From: Pseudomonadota bacterium
Lineage (GTDB): Bacteria > Pseudomonadota > Gammaproteobacteria > Steroidobacterales > Woeseiaceae
Length of the DNA stretch: 39,082 nucleotides
Direction: 5' to 3'
Assembly (NCBI GenBank): GCA_022574185.1
Contig: JACZSM010000026.1
Location: forward strand, 1-39,082
Shown here: positions 8,418 to 16,075 of the stretch, one piece after another
How positions within the stretch are numbered: the stretch's first letter is position 1
Layout: each line of letters starts with the position of its first letter
The notes under the pieces: model-generated
Databases searched by the model: none
What the model was told of the DNA's origin: nothing
The model's input: only the letters and a program-made list of their open reading frames with translations
Program-made: the position numbers and the translations under genes

Positions 8418-8461
8418 AATTTTATAATTTACATTAGAAATATCATATAACTTATTATTTA

Positions 8462-8935
8462 TTAAATACTTTCATCAGAATTCACTCCGGGAAAGTCTAC
8501 CACCTCCCAGCGCTGGGTAGTCTCGCCGCGCGCCAGGAAAGTCAGAGTGTCAGCGATTTCTCGAGCGTTCCAGTCGAGTTGTACCTTGACCCGGTCGGCA
8601 ACAGCCTGTGGGGTTTCGGTCTTGCCGCCAAATGGCCGGATTGCAATGATGCTGATGTCGTTAGCGTCTGCAACGTCCATCATAAAGCTCACGAGCTCAT
8701 TGCGTTGCTCATAGACCTGAGGCAGTACAATGATGATTTCCGATGCCTTGATCTGTTCGATCAGTTCATCCTTGATGGCCGCCTCGCCACCCGTGGAGGG
8801 TATGTTCTCGGGCTTACTGACATTGGCGTAGAAGAACCTGTCTACACCCTCCAGAAATTCGAAAATGCGCAGGTAGTCCTCACTTTCCTCAAAGGTATGG
8901 GTAATGAATACCCGAATCGGATCTTGTTCGGACAC
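8462..8935 (-). CDS. TIR-like (MTH538/DUF1863-type) domain protein
   Basis: 157 residues forming essentially one domain. It has RVFITHTFEESEDYLRIFEF, ...SEIIIVLPQVYEQRNELVSFM..., NDISIIAIRPFGG and the terminal LDWNAREIADTL block. The order matches the TIR-like family of PF08937, which includes the Thoeris signalling protein ThsB. The position after the fourth strand usually occupied by Glu in 'kFEI' reads SFMMD here, so NAD-processing activity is uncertain. GTG start with AGGAGG at good spacing. No ThsA, SIR2 or other effector gene is adjacent: glpQ is downstream and an EEP hydrolase gene is divergent. Function unknown; a signalling or defence role is only a possibility. Confidence 0.7.
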   Translation of the reverse strand: MSEQDPIRVFITHTFEESEDYLRIFEFLEGVDRFFYANVSKPENIPSTGGEAAIKDELIEQIKASEIIIVLPQVYEQRNELVSFMMDVADANDISIIAIRPFGGKTETPQAVADRVKVQLDWNAREIADTLTFLARGETTQRWEVVDFPGVNSDESI

Positions 8936-9041
8936 CAGAGCCTCCTGGCCACCATTGCAATCCCATTAGTCTATCCAATTCGCGGCGGTGTCGCGCTACC
9001 ACATTGTCGGGCTGGTGCCGATTCGGTATCGTATCGGGCAC

Positions 9042-9791
9042 ATGCGCCTTCTCCTGTACAACATTCGCTATGCCGTCGGTGTCGGCGCGAGCATGCATAT
9101 GCCTGTGCCAGGGGCCGGCTATGTTCTGGGCAATCAGAAAGTGCTTGTGGAAATCACCCGGTTCATCAAGTCGGTGGACGCGGATATCGTCGGCCTGATC
9201 GAGGTTGATACCGGATCGATTCGTAGCCGAAACGTCAACCAGGCCGAGAAAATGGCCGCCGACCTCGGCATGCATAGTTCGTACGAGATTAAATACGGCT
9301 CCAAATCTCTGAACAATTTACTGCCGATCGTGCGCAAACAGGGAAATGCGTTCATGGCGGCGGCGCGGATTCACGGCGAACGATTTCATTATTTCGATAC
9401 GGGGATCAAGCGACTGATTATCGAGTTGGAGATGGAGGATTTCGCGATATTTCTCGTCCATCTATCGCTTAAGTACCGCCATCGGCACCTGCAGTTACGA
9501 CATCTGTACGATCTTATTGTTGCAATGGACAAGCCCGTCATAGTGGCTGGTGACTTCAATACGTTCTGGGGAGAGAATGAAATCTACCTGTTCATGCGGG
9601 CTGCAGGACTGACATCAGCCAACGTCGATCGAATTGCAACCTACCCGAGCCGTTCACCGCGCAAGGAACTTGATTACATTTTGGTCCAGAAGGGAATAGA
9701 GGTAACAGGTTTTGACGTGCCAGCGGTCAGGCACTCAGATCACTTACCTTTGATATGCGATTTTAATGTGATCCAAACGAGGGACAATTGA
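9042..9791 (+). CDS. endonuclease/exonuclease/phosphatase (EEP) family protein
   Basis: 249 residues from ATG at 9042 (MRLLLYNIRYAVG, the usual family start; the frame stays open further upstream). EEP-fold metal-dependent hydrolase with the motifs LYNIRY, DIVGLIEVDTG (metal-binding Glu), VAGDFNTF (Asp/Asn), and RHSDHLPLICDF (catalytic Asp-His pair). Substrates in this superfamily range from DNA to sphingomyelin and inositol phosphates. There is no signal peptide or additional domain, so the substrate cannot be decided. Its TGA stop overlaps the ATG of the fadJ-like gene by one base, which implies translational coupling and perhaps a lipid-related role. Confidence 0.8.
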   Translation: MRLLLYNIRYAVGVGASMHMPVPGAGYVLGNQKVLVEITRFIKSVDADIVGLIEVDTGSIRSRNVNQAEKMAADLGMHSSYEIKYGSKSLNNLLPIVRKQGNAFMAAARIHGERFHYFDTGIKRLIIELEMEDFAIFLVHLSLKYRHRHLQLRHLYDLIVAMDKPVIVAGDFNTFWGENEIYLFMRAAGLTSANVDRIATYPSRSPRKELDYILVQKGIEVTGFDVPAVRHSDHLPLICDFNVIQTRDN

Positions 9792-11809
9792 TGACCTTGA
9801 AACACTGGACATCACGAACCGACGACGAGGGTATCGTATGGGCCCAGATTGACAAGGCGGATGCGAGCGCAAATGTCCTCTCGGCCGAGGTCATGTCCGA
9901 GCTGAATACACTCATCGATCCGTACGTCGCATCACCGCCCGCAGGCCTTGTCATTCATTCGGGCAAACGCAGCGGTTTCGTCATGGGCGCCGACATCAAT
10001 GAATTCACGACGATCGATTCGCCAAACGACGCCTACGAGCTCATTCGCTTGGGCCAACAACTGCTGGACAAACTTGCAGCGCTGCGTTGCCCAACGATCG
10101 CGGTTATCAATGGATTTGCCCTCGGTGGCGGCCTCGAACTGGCGATGGCTTGCGACTACCGTCTCGCATTCGCTGGCGAGAAGCGCGTACTGGGGCTCCC
10201 TGAAGTTCAGCTGGGACTGCATCCCGGATTCGGCGGCACCGTTCGTGCCGTACATCTCTGCGGCGTGCAATCCGCCATGCAGTTGATGCTGACGGGTAAG
10301 CCGATCACGGTCGATAAAGGTCGTAAGATCGGCTTGGTTGACAGGATCATTGCCGAGGACGATTGGCAGCAGACGGCGAAAGAGTATATTGCCACTGTGC
10401 CGGATAAGCGACGTGCACCATTGCTCGCGCGTCTCTTGAATGTCTCGATCGTAAGGCCTTTCATCAAGTCGATGCTTGTGAAACAGGTGGCGGCCAAAGC
10501 GCGTCGAGAGCACTACCCTGCCCCGTACGCGATTATCGATCTTTGGGCGCGTTTCGGGGCGTCGCGAAAGACCGGCTTTGAAGCTGAGGCACGCTCGATG
10601 GCCGAATTGATGTGCGGCAGTACGTCACGCAATCTCGTCCGCGTATTTTTCCTGCAGAACAAGCTCAAAGGCCAGGGCAATAAACCGCATAAAAAAATAA
10701 TCAATGTTCATGTCATTGGCGCCGGCGTCATGGGAGGAGACATCGCATCGTGGTGTGCGTTACGCGGGCTGAATGTCACATTACAAGACCGCGAACAGAA
10801 GTACATTGATCCCGCGATCGAACGCGCCCGGAAACTGTTCGCCAAACGCGTGCGAGATGATGACGATCGCGCCGCAGCCACAGCTCGTCTGCGTTCGGAT
10901 GTAAATGGTGATGGCGTCGCGGATGCCGATCTGATCATCGAGGCGATTTTCGAAAACCCGGACGCAAAGAAAGATCTGTATAAGGTGCTCGAGAATAATA
11001 TGAAATCCGGCGCCGTTCTTGCGACCAATACATCAAGTATTCGACTCGAGGAATTGCGCGCGAATCTCAAGGATCCGCGGAGATTTATTGGATTGCATTT
11101 CTTCAATCCAGTGTCGCAGATGCCTCTCGTTGAGGTAATTCGTTGCGCTGATACGGAGCAGGAAGTCCTGGATCAGGGCTTTGCGTTTGTCAAAGCCATT
11201 GGCAAATTTCCGCTGGAATGCGCTAGTTCCCCCGGTTTTGTTGTTAACCGGATACTTGCGCCGTACATGACGGAAGCCATGCACCTGGTCGAGTCGGGCA
11301 TTGCGCTTGCGGAAATCGATCGCGTGGCGGTGGCGTTCGGCATGCCTGTGGGGCCCGTCGAATTGGTCGACAGTGTTGGTCTTGATGTGGTCTTGCATGT
11401 GTCCAAGGTACTTGGGGCGAAAATGGACGGACCCGTACCGGAAAAATTATCAGCCATGGTCGAGAACGGGCAGCTCGGCCGAAAATCGGGGCAGGGTTTT
11501 TACCGCTGGATCGATGGCAAAGCGCAAAAACCACGCAGCGATGGTGCAGAGCTCCCGGCTGATGTTGAGGACCGCCTGATTCTTCCCATGGTCAATGAGG
11601 CTGTGGCGTGCCTGGCTGACGGTGTCGTAAGCAATGCCGACTTGCTGGATGCTGGCGTAATTTTCGGCACCGGATTCGCCCCTTTTCGCGGTGGACCCAT
11701 CAATTATTCGCGACAGCGTGGTGTCGATAATGTAGTCGCCCGCCTCGAGGAACTCGCGGCTGCCTATGGTGATCGATTCGCGCCCAACAGGGGCTGGTCA
11801 GACCTGTAA
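9791..11809 (+). CDS. fadJ: bifunctional enoyl-CoA hydratase/3-hydroxyacyl-CoA dehydrogenase (FadJ/FadB alpha-type)
   Basis: 672 residues. Catalyses hydration of enoyl-CoA and NAD-dependent oxidation of L-3-hydroxyacyl-CoA in fatty acid beta-oxidation. The N-terminal crotonase domain (about 10-200) has the oxyanion loop GADINEF, GGGLELAMACDYRLA with catalytic Glu116, and LGLPEVQLGLHPGFGGT with catalytic Glu138. The linker leads into a Rossmann domain at VIGAGVMGGDIA (about 308). HFFNPVSQMPLVEV holds the dehydrogenase catalytic His, and the C-terminal helical domains follow, ending with GTGFAPFRGG. Size and order fit FadJ/FadB; the thiolase partner is not in the window, so FadJ against FadB is undecided. 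The start overlaps the preceding stop (TGATG). Confidence 0.9.
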   Translation: MTLKHWTSRTDDEGIVWAQIDKADASANVLSAEVMSELNTLIDPYVASPPAGLVIHSGKRSGFVMGADINEFTTIDSPNDAYELIRLGQQLLDKLAALRCPTIAVINGFALGGGLELAMACDYRLAFAGEKRVLGLPEVQLGLHPGFGGTVRAVHLCGVQSAMQLMLTGKPITVDKGRKIGLVDRIIAEDDWQQTAKEYIATVPDKRRAPLLARLLNVSIVRPFIKSMLVKQVAAKARREHYPAPYAIIDLWARFGASRKTGFEAEARSMAELMCGSTSRNLVRVFFLQNKLKGQGNKPHKKIINVHVIGAGVMGGDIASWCALRGLNVTLQDREQKYIDPAIERARKLFAKRVRDDDDRAAATARLRSDVNGDGVADADLIIEAIFENPDAKKDLYKVLENNMKSGAVLATNTSSIRLEELRANLKDPRRFIGLHFFNPVSQMPLVEVIRCADTEQEVLDQGFAFVKAIGKFPLECASSPGFVVNRILAPYMTEAMHLVESGIALAEIDRVAVAFGMPVGPVELVDSVGLDVVLHVSKVLGAKMDGPVPEKLSAMVENGQLGRKSGQGFYRWIDGKAQKPRSDGAELPADVEDRLILPMVNEAVACLADGVVSNADLLDAGVIFGTGFAPFRGGPINYSRQRGVDNVVARLEELAAAYGDRFAPNRGWSDL

Positions 11810-11939
11810 CCACGAAGCCAGGTCAGAATGGCCTCAAAACTGTGCGCCGCTTCACGCTGCTAAGGTCAGGCAGTATCGGAAGTTGTTGAATTAAAGGTAG
11901 AATGCCACGCAATAATCGAGAGTAATAACAGGATGAAGC
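11810..11939. other. spacer with probable promoter of the cNMP/rhodanese gene
   Basis: 130 bases without a gene. The last 50 bases are AT-rich and should contain the promoter of the gene at 11940, but I find no pair of boxes good enough to place. AGGA lies about seven bases before that gene's ATG. Confidence 0.3.
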
Positions 11940-12980
11940 ATGGAGAATGAGCAGATGAACATGGACCTGCTCAAAAGGTTTTCACCACTGGACGGTCTGA
12001 AGCGCGACAACCTCGCGGCATTGGCTCGCAAGGTGCAGTTACGTGAACTGTCACCGGGCCAATTTCTGTTCAAAGAAGGTGACACAGATAAGCGCACATT
12101 CTACGTCGCTAGCGGAATCCTCGAATTGATTGACCAGGGAAAAGTCGTCGAAACGGTATCGGGAGGTTCCGCTGAGGCGCGCAATCCAGTCTCCGCAATA
12201 TTCCCGCGCCGCGTTTCCGCCCGCGCTCGCGACCGTGTGCAATTCATCTCGATCGATAGTGATCTGCTGGACGTTATGCTCACGTGGGACCAGACGGGAA
12301 CCTACGAAGTTTCTGAGTTGCAGGGCAAAGTCGATAGTGACGACTGGATGACGATGTTACTGCAGACCAAGGCGTTCCATAAAATCCCGCCGGCCAACAT
12401 TCAGGCGATCTTCATGCGCATGCAGCAGATCAACTACAAGAAGGGTGACGTTGTACTGAAACAGGGCACCGAGGGCGATTATTTTTATGTTCTGACTCGC
12501 GGCAGTGGCATGGTTACCCGCGAGACGCCGTTATCAAAAGATGGCATCAAGCTTGCGGAACTCTCAGTCGGCGATACATTTGGAGAAGAAGCTCTGATTT
12601 CCGATGCCAAACGCAATGCGACCGTGACGATGACAACGGACGGATCTGTCATGCGGCTCGGCAAGGACGATTTCAGAAAACTTCTCAATGAGCCTATGCT
12701 CGACTGGGTATCTTATGCAGAAGCCGAGAAAATCGTTGCAGACGGTGGCAAGTGGCTCGATGTACGACTGCCGAGCGAGTACGACAATTACCACATGGAC
12801 GACGCGGTTAATATTCCTCTGTACTTCATTCGGCTGAAGATCAGTACACTCGATAGAGATTGCACTTATGTTGTTTGCTGTGACACGGGGCGCCGCAGTT
12901 CTGCAGGCGCCTACATTCTGAGCGAACGCGGCTATCAAGCCTACGTTTTACGCGATGGTATCAACAGGGATGATATGTAA
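11940..12980 (+). CDS. tandem cyclic nucleotide-binding domains fused to a rhodanese domain
   Basis: 346 residues. Domain 1 (about 10-120) is a CNB fold (LSPGQFLFKEGDTDKRTFYVASG) but lacks a phosphate-binding cassette. Domain 2 (about 140-252) is a complete CNB domain with GDVVLKQGTEGDYFYVLTRG and the cassette FGEEALISDAKRNATV (Gly215, Glu216, Arg225), so it may bind cAMP or cGMP. Domain 3 (about 253-346) is a rhodanese with LDVRLPSEY and the active-site loop CDTGRRSS (Cys314), which carries persulfide sulfur in active members. No DNA-binding helix-turn-helix is present, so it is not a CRP regulator. It may link nucleotide signalling to sulfur transfer. The gene stands alone. Confidence 0.85.
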   Translation: MENEQMNMDLLKRFSPLDGLKRDNLAALARKVQLRELSPGQFLFKEGDTDKRTFYVASGILELIDQGKVVETVSGGSAEARNPVSAIFPRRVSARARDRVQFISIDSDLLDVMLTWDQTGTYEVSELQGKVDSDDWMTMLLQTKAFHKIPPANIQAIFMRMQQINYKKGDVVLKQGTEGDYFYVLTRGSGMVTRETPLSKDGIKLAELSVGDTFGEEALISDAKRNATVTMTTDGSVMRLGKDDFRKLLNEPMLDWVSYAEAEKIVADGGKWLDVRLPSEYDNYHMDDAVNIPLYFIRLKISTLDRDCTYVVCCDTGRRSSAGAYILSERGYQAYVLRDGINRDDM

Positions 12981-13046
12981 TTAAGGACCCTCTGATTTAT
13001 TCTGAACGCAAGATGCGAGTTCATGAATAGATCAGAGGGCCCTTAA
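12981..13046. repeat. 66-nt snap-back palindrome filling a convergent spacer
   Basis: The outer arms TTAAGGACCCTCTGAT (12981-12996) and ATCAGAGGGCCCTTAA (13031-13046) are complementary over 16 positions with one A/C mismatch, which becomes a G-U pair on the other strand. Pairing continues inward: TATTC/GAATA (12998-13002 with 13025-13029), TGAAC/GTTCA (13003-13007 with 13019-13023) and GCA/TGC around an AGA loop at 13011-13013. It begins directly after one stop codon and ends one base before the other. It can act as a two-way terminator, although neither side has a long T run, or be a miniature mobile repeat. Confidence 0.75.
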
Positions 13047-13047
13047 A

Positions 13048-13386
13048 CTACATCGTGTGAGTTGGCTTCTCGCCGCCCAGCGCCCCTGCCAGATAGTTTT
13101 CGATTTTCTTTTGCGTATTGCCCTGATCCTGATCGCTGAACTGCACTCCAATTCCGGTCGTGCGCTTACCTTGGGCACCTTTGGGAGTCAACCAGATCAC
13201 AGTTCCGGCAACGGGGATTTTTTCGTTCTCGCCCATCAGGTTCAATAGCATGAATACCTCGTCACCGAGGCGGTAAGAGCTATTTGTCGGAATGAACAAC
13301 CCGCCATTGATGATGTAGGGCATATAAGCCAGGTACAACGCACTCTTGTCCTTGATTGTCAGCGTCAATAGTCCTGGTTTGCTCAT
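13048..13386 (-). CDS. pilZ: PilZ domain protein
   Basis: 112 residues, the usual size of type IV pilus PilZ, which is found after holB in many gammaproteobacteria. Visible features are GGLFIPTNSSYRLGDEVFMLLNL (beta strands), PVAGTVIWLTPKGAQGKRTTGIGVQF and a helical tail. PilZ of this class is needed for type IV pilus assembly or twitching and has lost canonical c-di-GMP binding: the N-terminal RxxxR and the D/NxSxxG motif are absent here too. Four bases separate it from the holB stop, so it is the last gene of the tmk-holB-pilZ string, ending against the snap-back palindrome. Confidence 0.88.
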   Translation of the reverse strand: MSKPGLLTLTIKDKSALYLAYMPYIINGGLFIPTNSSYRLGDEVFMLLNLMGENEKIPVAGTVIWLTPKGAQGKRTTGIGVQFSDQDQGNTQKKIENYLAGALGGEKPTHTM

Positions 13387-13390
13387 CCGT

Positions 13391-14386
13391 TTATCTCTTC
13401 AACAGCACGTGCGTCATGGCGTCACCCAGTGGGTTTCGGCCACAAAAGGCTAGCCCTTCGGCCAAATCGATCAGCAGCCCTTCAAGCGTCAACAGGACGT
13501 TGTAGGAGCCACCAGGCTGCCCGCGCAGCCGGTTGATTATGTCTAGATAGCAGAACAGATTTCGCCTGTCCATGCGTCTGAGCACAGATTCGTCAATTCC
13601 GTGCGCAAATGGCTCCAAAGCCACGCCAGAGGCGACGCAAATCAACTGCCGAACCTGTTGCGCCATCCAGCCGAGAACGAACACTGCGTCGAGCCGGGCC
13701 CAACGGGCCGCGACTTCGATCGCAGCCGACCTGCCGGCTGCAACATCCGCGAAATCGCGACTCATCGATGTGTGTGTATCCAATTGGTCGATGGTCGTGA
13801 GCGCGGCCAGAGGCGCGTTTCCGGCAAGGGCGAGCGCCTCAGCCCAGGACGCGCCTGGGCGCAATCGATCCAGCCATACCAGGCTTGCGGCCTCACCAGG
13901 CGGTGCAAACTCGATGCGTTGGCAACGGCTGAAGATTGTTGCGGGTAATCGACCGGTCCTGTCGGCAATCAGTATGAGCAGGGCATCCCCTGACGGCTCC
14001 TCAAGTGTCTTCAGCAGGCTGTTGGCCGCATTGGTGGTCATTGCGTTGGCGGGCTCGATAACAGCCACTTTGCCGCCCCCTGCGTAGCTCGTCAGGCTCA
14101 TGTCCGCGACCAGCTCCCGGATTTGGTCTATGCCGATCGCCTGTTTATCTTCCGCGGGCGTTATCCAGCGCAGATCGGCATGCGCGAGGCTCGTGACAGG
14201 GAATTGCGGTAGAACTGTTGTCGGCGAGATTTCGAGGTGCCTGGCGGCCATCCAGGTCGCTGCTGCACGCTTGCCGGTACCGATCGGGCCCGCCAGCAGT
14301 ACGGCGTGTGGCAGTCGATTTTGCTCAATACGGTCAAGCCAGGACTTTGCGAATTCCTTCAACCAACTTATTTCTATTGAATTCAA
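13391..14386 (-). CDS. holB: DNA polymerase III subunit delta'
   Basis: 331 residues. Clamp-loader subunit delta' that helps load the beta sliding clamp. AAA+ fold with HAVLLAGPIGTGKRAAATWM (P-loop), a DLRWITPAEDKQAIGIDQIR segment, VIEPANAMTTNAANSLLKTLEEPSG and the SRCQRIEF sensor segment. These are hallmarks of HolB/DnaX-like proteins. The start is TTG at 14384-14386, 17 bases after the tmk stop, in a strongly AT-rich spacer without a clear ribosome binding site. No in-frame ATG occurs before the P-loop, so a rare start is needed. Position between tmk and pilZ is the standard one. Confidence 0.9.
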   Translation of the reverse strand: MNSIEISWLKEFAKSWLDRIEQNRLPHAVLLAGPIGTGKRAAATWMAARHLEISPTTVLPQFPVTSLAHADLRWITPAEDKQAIGIDQIRELVADMSLTSYAGGGKVAVIEPANAMTTNAANSLLKTLEEPSGDALLILIADRTGRLPATIFSRCQRIEFAPPGEAASLVWLDRLRPGASWAEALALAGNAPLAALTTIDQLDTHTSMSRDFADVAAGRSAAIEVAARWARLDAVFVLGWMAQQVRQLICVASGVALEPFAHGIDESVLRRMDRRNLFCYLDIINRLRGQPGGSYNVLLTLEGLLIDLAEGLAFCGRNPLGDAMTHVLLKR

Positions 14387-14403
14387 TTAATTATAATTTC
14401 TTT

Positions 14404-15039
14404 TTAATCTGAATTATTAAACCATGCTGTCGCGATAATCGCTTCAATCGTGTCGCGGACCGTACTCAGGTCCTGTGTCGCATCGACGATGACGAAACGG
14501 TCAGGTTCTGCCTTGGCCAATGTCAGATAACACTCTCGCACCCGGGTAAAGAATTCCGCACGTTCGATCTCGATCCGGTCAGGATCCCCACGCCGCCCTG
14601 CCCGGGCCATGCCCGTTGCGACCGGTGCATCCAGCAGGATTGTCAGATCTGGCCGCAGATCGCCATGCACCCAGTCGGCGAGTCGATTGATGTCGTCTTG
14701 TGAAAATCCGCGCCCGCCGCCCTGATAGGCGCGGCTCGCATCCGTAAATCGGTCGCAGATCACCCAGGTACCGGCAGCGAGGGCTGGCTGGATGACATTG
14801 CGTACGTGCAATGCGCGCGAGGCAAACATCAGCAACAGTTCGGCGATATCGGGCATGGGCTCGTCACCGTGCTCGACCAGCAGTTCACGTATACGCTCGG
14901 CTATTGGCGTGCCGCCGGGTTCGCGAGTGGCGAGTACTTTATGTCCACGCTTCTCAATGGCCTGCGCAAGGAAATCGACATTGGTTGATTTGCCGACCCC
15001 CTCTATGCCTTCGACCGTTATGAATTTACCGGATTTCAT
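14404..15039 (-). CDS. tmk: thymidylate kinase
   Basis: 211 residues from ATG at 15037-15039 (MKSGKFITVEGIEGVGKST). The frame is open upstream, but this is the family start. Phosphorylates dTMP to dTDP. It shows the P-loop GIEGVGKST (11-19), TREPGGTPIAERIRELL, the DRF...SRAYQGGGRGF segment that contacts the substrate, and the LID-like GRRGDPDRIE. The terminal codons become AT-rich (NNSD). The start lies 11 bases after the mltG stop, and holB follows 17 bases after its own stop. Usual partner order mltG-tmk-holB. Confidence 0.93.
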   Translation of the reverse strand: MKSGKFITVEGIEGVGKSTNVDFLAQAIEKRGHKVLATREPGGTPIAERIRELLVEHGDEPMPDIAELLLMFASRALHVRNVIQPALAAGTWVICDRFTDASRAYQGGGRGFSQDDINRLADWVHGDLRPDLTILLDAPVATGMARAGRRGDPDRIEIERAEFFTRVRECYLTLAKAEPDRFVIVDATQDLSTVRDTIEAIIATAWFNNSD

Positions 15040-15049
15040 GCCACAGGCC

Positions 15050-16075
15050 CTATTTACGCTGGCTGCGAAGTCGTTGCAGGTATTCGGCGACGGCAGCGTC
15101 GTGTTGAGCTTTTGTCGTAGAGAATTTGTGGCTACCGTCGCCAAGCCCGGTTGCGACGAAATACAATGCTTCGCCGTCCGCCGGGTGCAGCGCCGCATTG
15201 ATAGCTGCCTGTCCTGGCATGGCGATCGGTGTCGGCGGCAAGCCGCGCCGCGTATAGGTGTTGTATGGGGTGTCGGTCTGCAAATCGCGTCGCCGCAGGT
15301 TGCCGTCAAATCCGGGGCCAATGCCATAAATGACAGTCGGATCGGTCTGCAACCGCATGCGTTTGGCCAGGCGGCGCAGAAACACGCCAGCAATGAGCGG
15401 ACGCTCGTCGGCACGCGCCGTTTCTTTTTCGACGATCGAGGCAAGCACCAGTGCCTCGTATGATGTCCGCACGAGCAACTCCGCATCTCTGCCGGCCCAC
15501 TCCTCGGCGATCACTTTTTGCATGAGATCGTATGCCAGCTTCAGAACAGTACGGTCGCTGGTGTGCCGTGGGAACCGATACGTCTCAGGGAGAAACAAAC
15601 CTTCGGGGTGACTGGTCTGCGCGCCGAATTCTTCCAGCAGTGCCGGCCAATCCTCATCGGTCAGGCTTGCGTCAAGTTGTGGGTGCCGGTGCAAAGCCTG
15701 CAGTAAATCCCACCGATTCCAGCCCTCGATAATCGTGAACGAATACAGTTGCACCGCACCGCTCGTAAACTGCTCGAGTAATTCGCTCGGTGTGGTTCCC
15801 TGTTTGATTCGGTAGTCACCGGCCTGGATTGCATTGGCCTGTCCCGTCCATCGCGCGTATGCACGAAATAATCCGGGCTGACTGATGATGCCTCGCTTTG
15901 CCAACGCACTGCTTACGCTCTGGAAAGACACACCTGATTCGATCTCGAATTCAGTGCCCGCATCGGCCACGACGACGGGCGCATGTAGAAACCGGTTCAT
16001 TTGCACTACGCCGATCGTTATTGCGCCGAAAATCAGCACCAGTATTGCGCCGATGACGACCAGCAATAGCTTCAT
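15050..16075 (-). CDS. mltG: endolytic murein transglycosylase MltG (YceG)
   Basis: 341 residues from ATG at 16073-16075. A single N-terminal transmembrane helix (about 2-24) anchors it in the inner membrane. A LysM-like region (about 40-110: YRIKQGTTPSELLEQF) and the YceG catalytic domain follow, with HPEGLFLPETYRFPR, the catalytic-Glu segment LASIVEKETA (about 211-220), QTDPTVIYG and TPYNTYTRRGLPPTPIAMPG. MltG cleaves nascent glycan strands and is thought to act as the terminase for peptidoglycan synthesis. Its start overlaps the pabC stop in an ATGA, so the two are coupled. Confidence 0.93.
   Translation of the reverse strand: MKLLLVVIGAILVLIFGAITIGVVQMNRFLHAPVVVADAGTEFEIESGVSFQSVSSALAKRGIISQPGLFRAYARWTGQANAIQAGDYRIKQGTTPSELLEQFTSGAVQLYSFTIIEGWNRWDLLQALHRHPQLDASLTDEDWPALLEEFGAQTSHPEGLFLPETYRFPRHTSDRTVLKLAYDLMQKVIAEEWAGRDAELLVRTSYEALVLASIVEKETARADERPLIAGVFLRRLAKRMRLQTDPTVIYGIGPGFDGNLRRRDLQTDTPYNTYTRRGLPPTPIAMPGQAAINAALHPADGEALYFVATGLGDGSHKFSTTKAQHDAAVAEYLQRLRSQRK

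Noticed and set aside
8462-9791. TIR-like gene plus EEP hydrolase read as a complete new defence system
   Set aside because: The two genes are divergent, the EEP gene is coupled to a beta-oxidation gene, and no mobile-element or defence-island context surrounds them. The evidence supports only an orphan TIR-like gene.
9932-10513. A 193-codon minus-strand open frame opposite the fadJ-like gene
   Set aside because: The crotonase catalytic motifs on the plus strand lie exactly here; the antisense frame is a shadow.
13501-13532. A TGTAGGAGCC head followed by a GGCTGC/GCAGCC hairpin inside holB, similar to the REP-like elements
   Set aside because: Only ten bases match, the hairpin is at a different distance, and the sequence is in frame within the coding region, so chance is a sufficient explanation without a genome-wide search.
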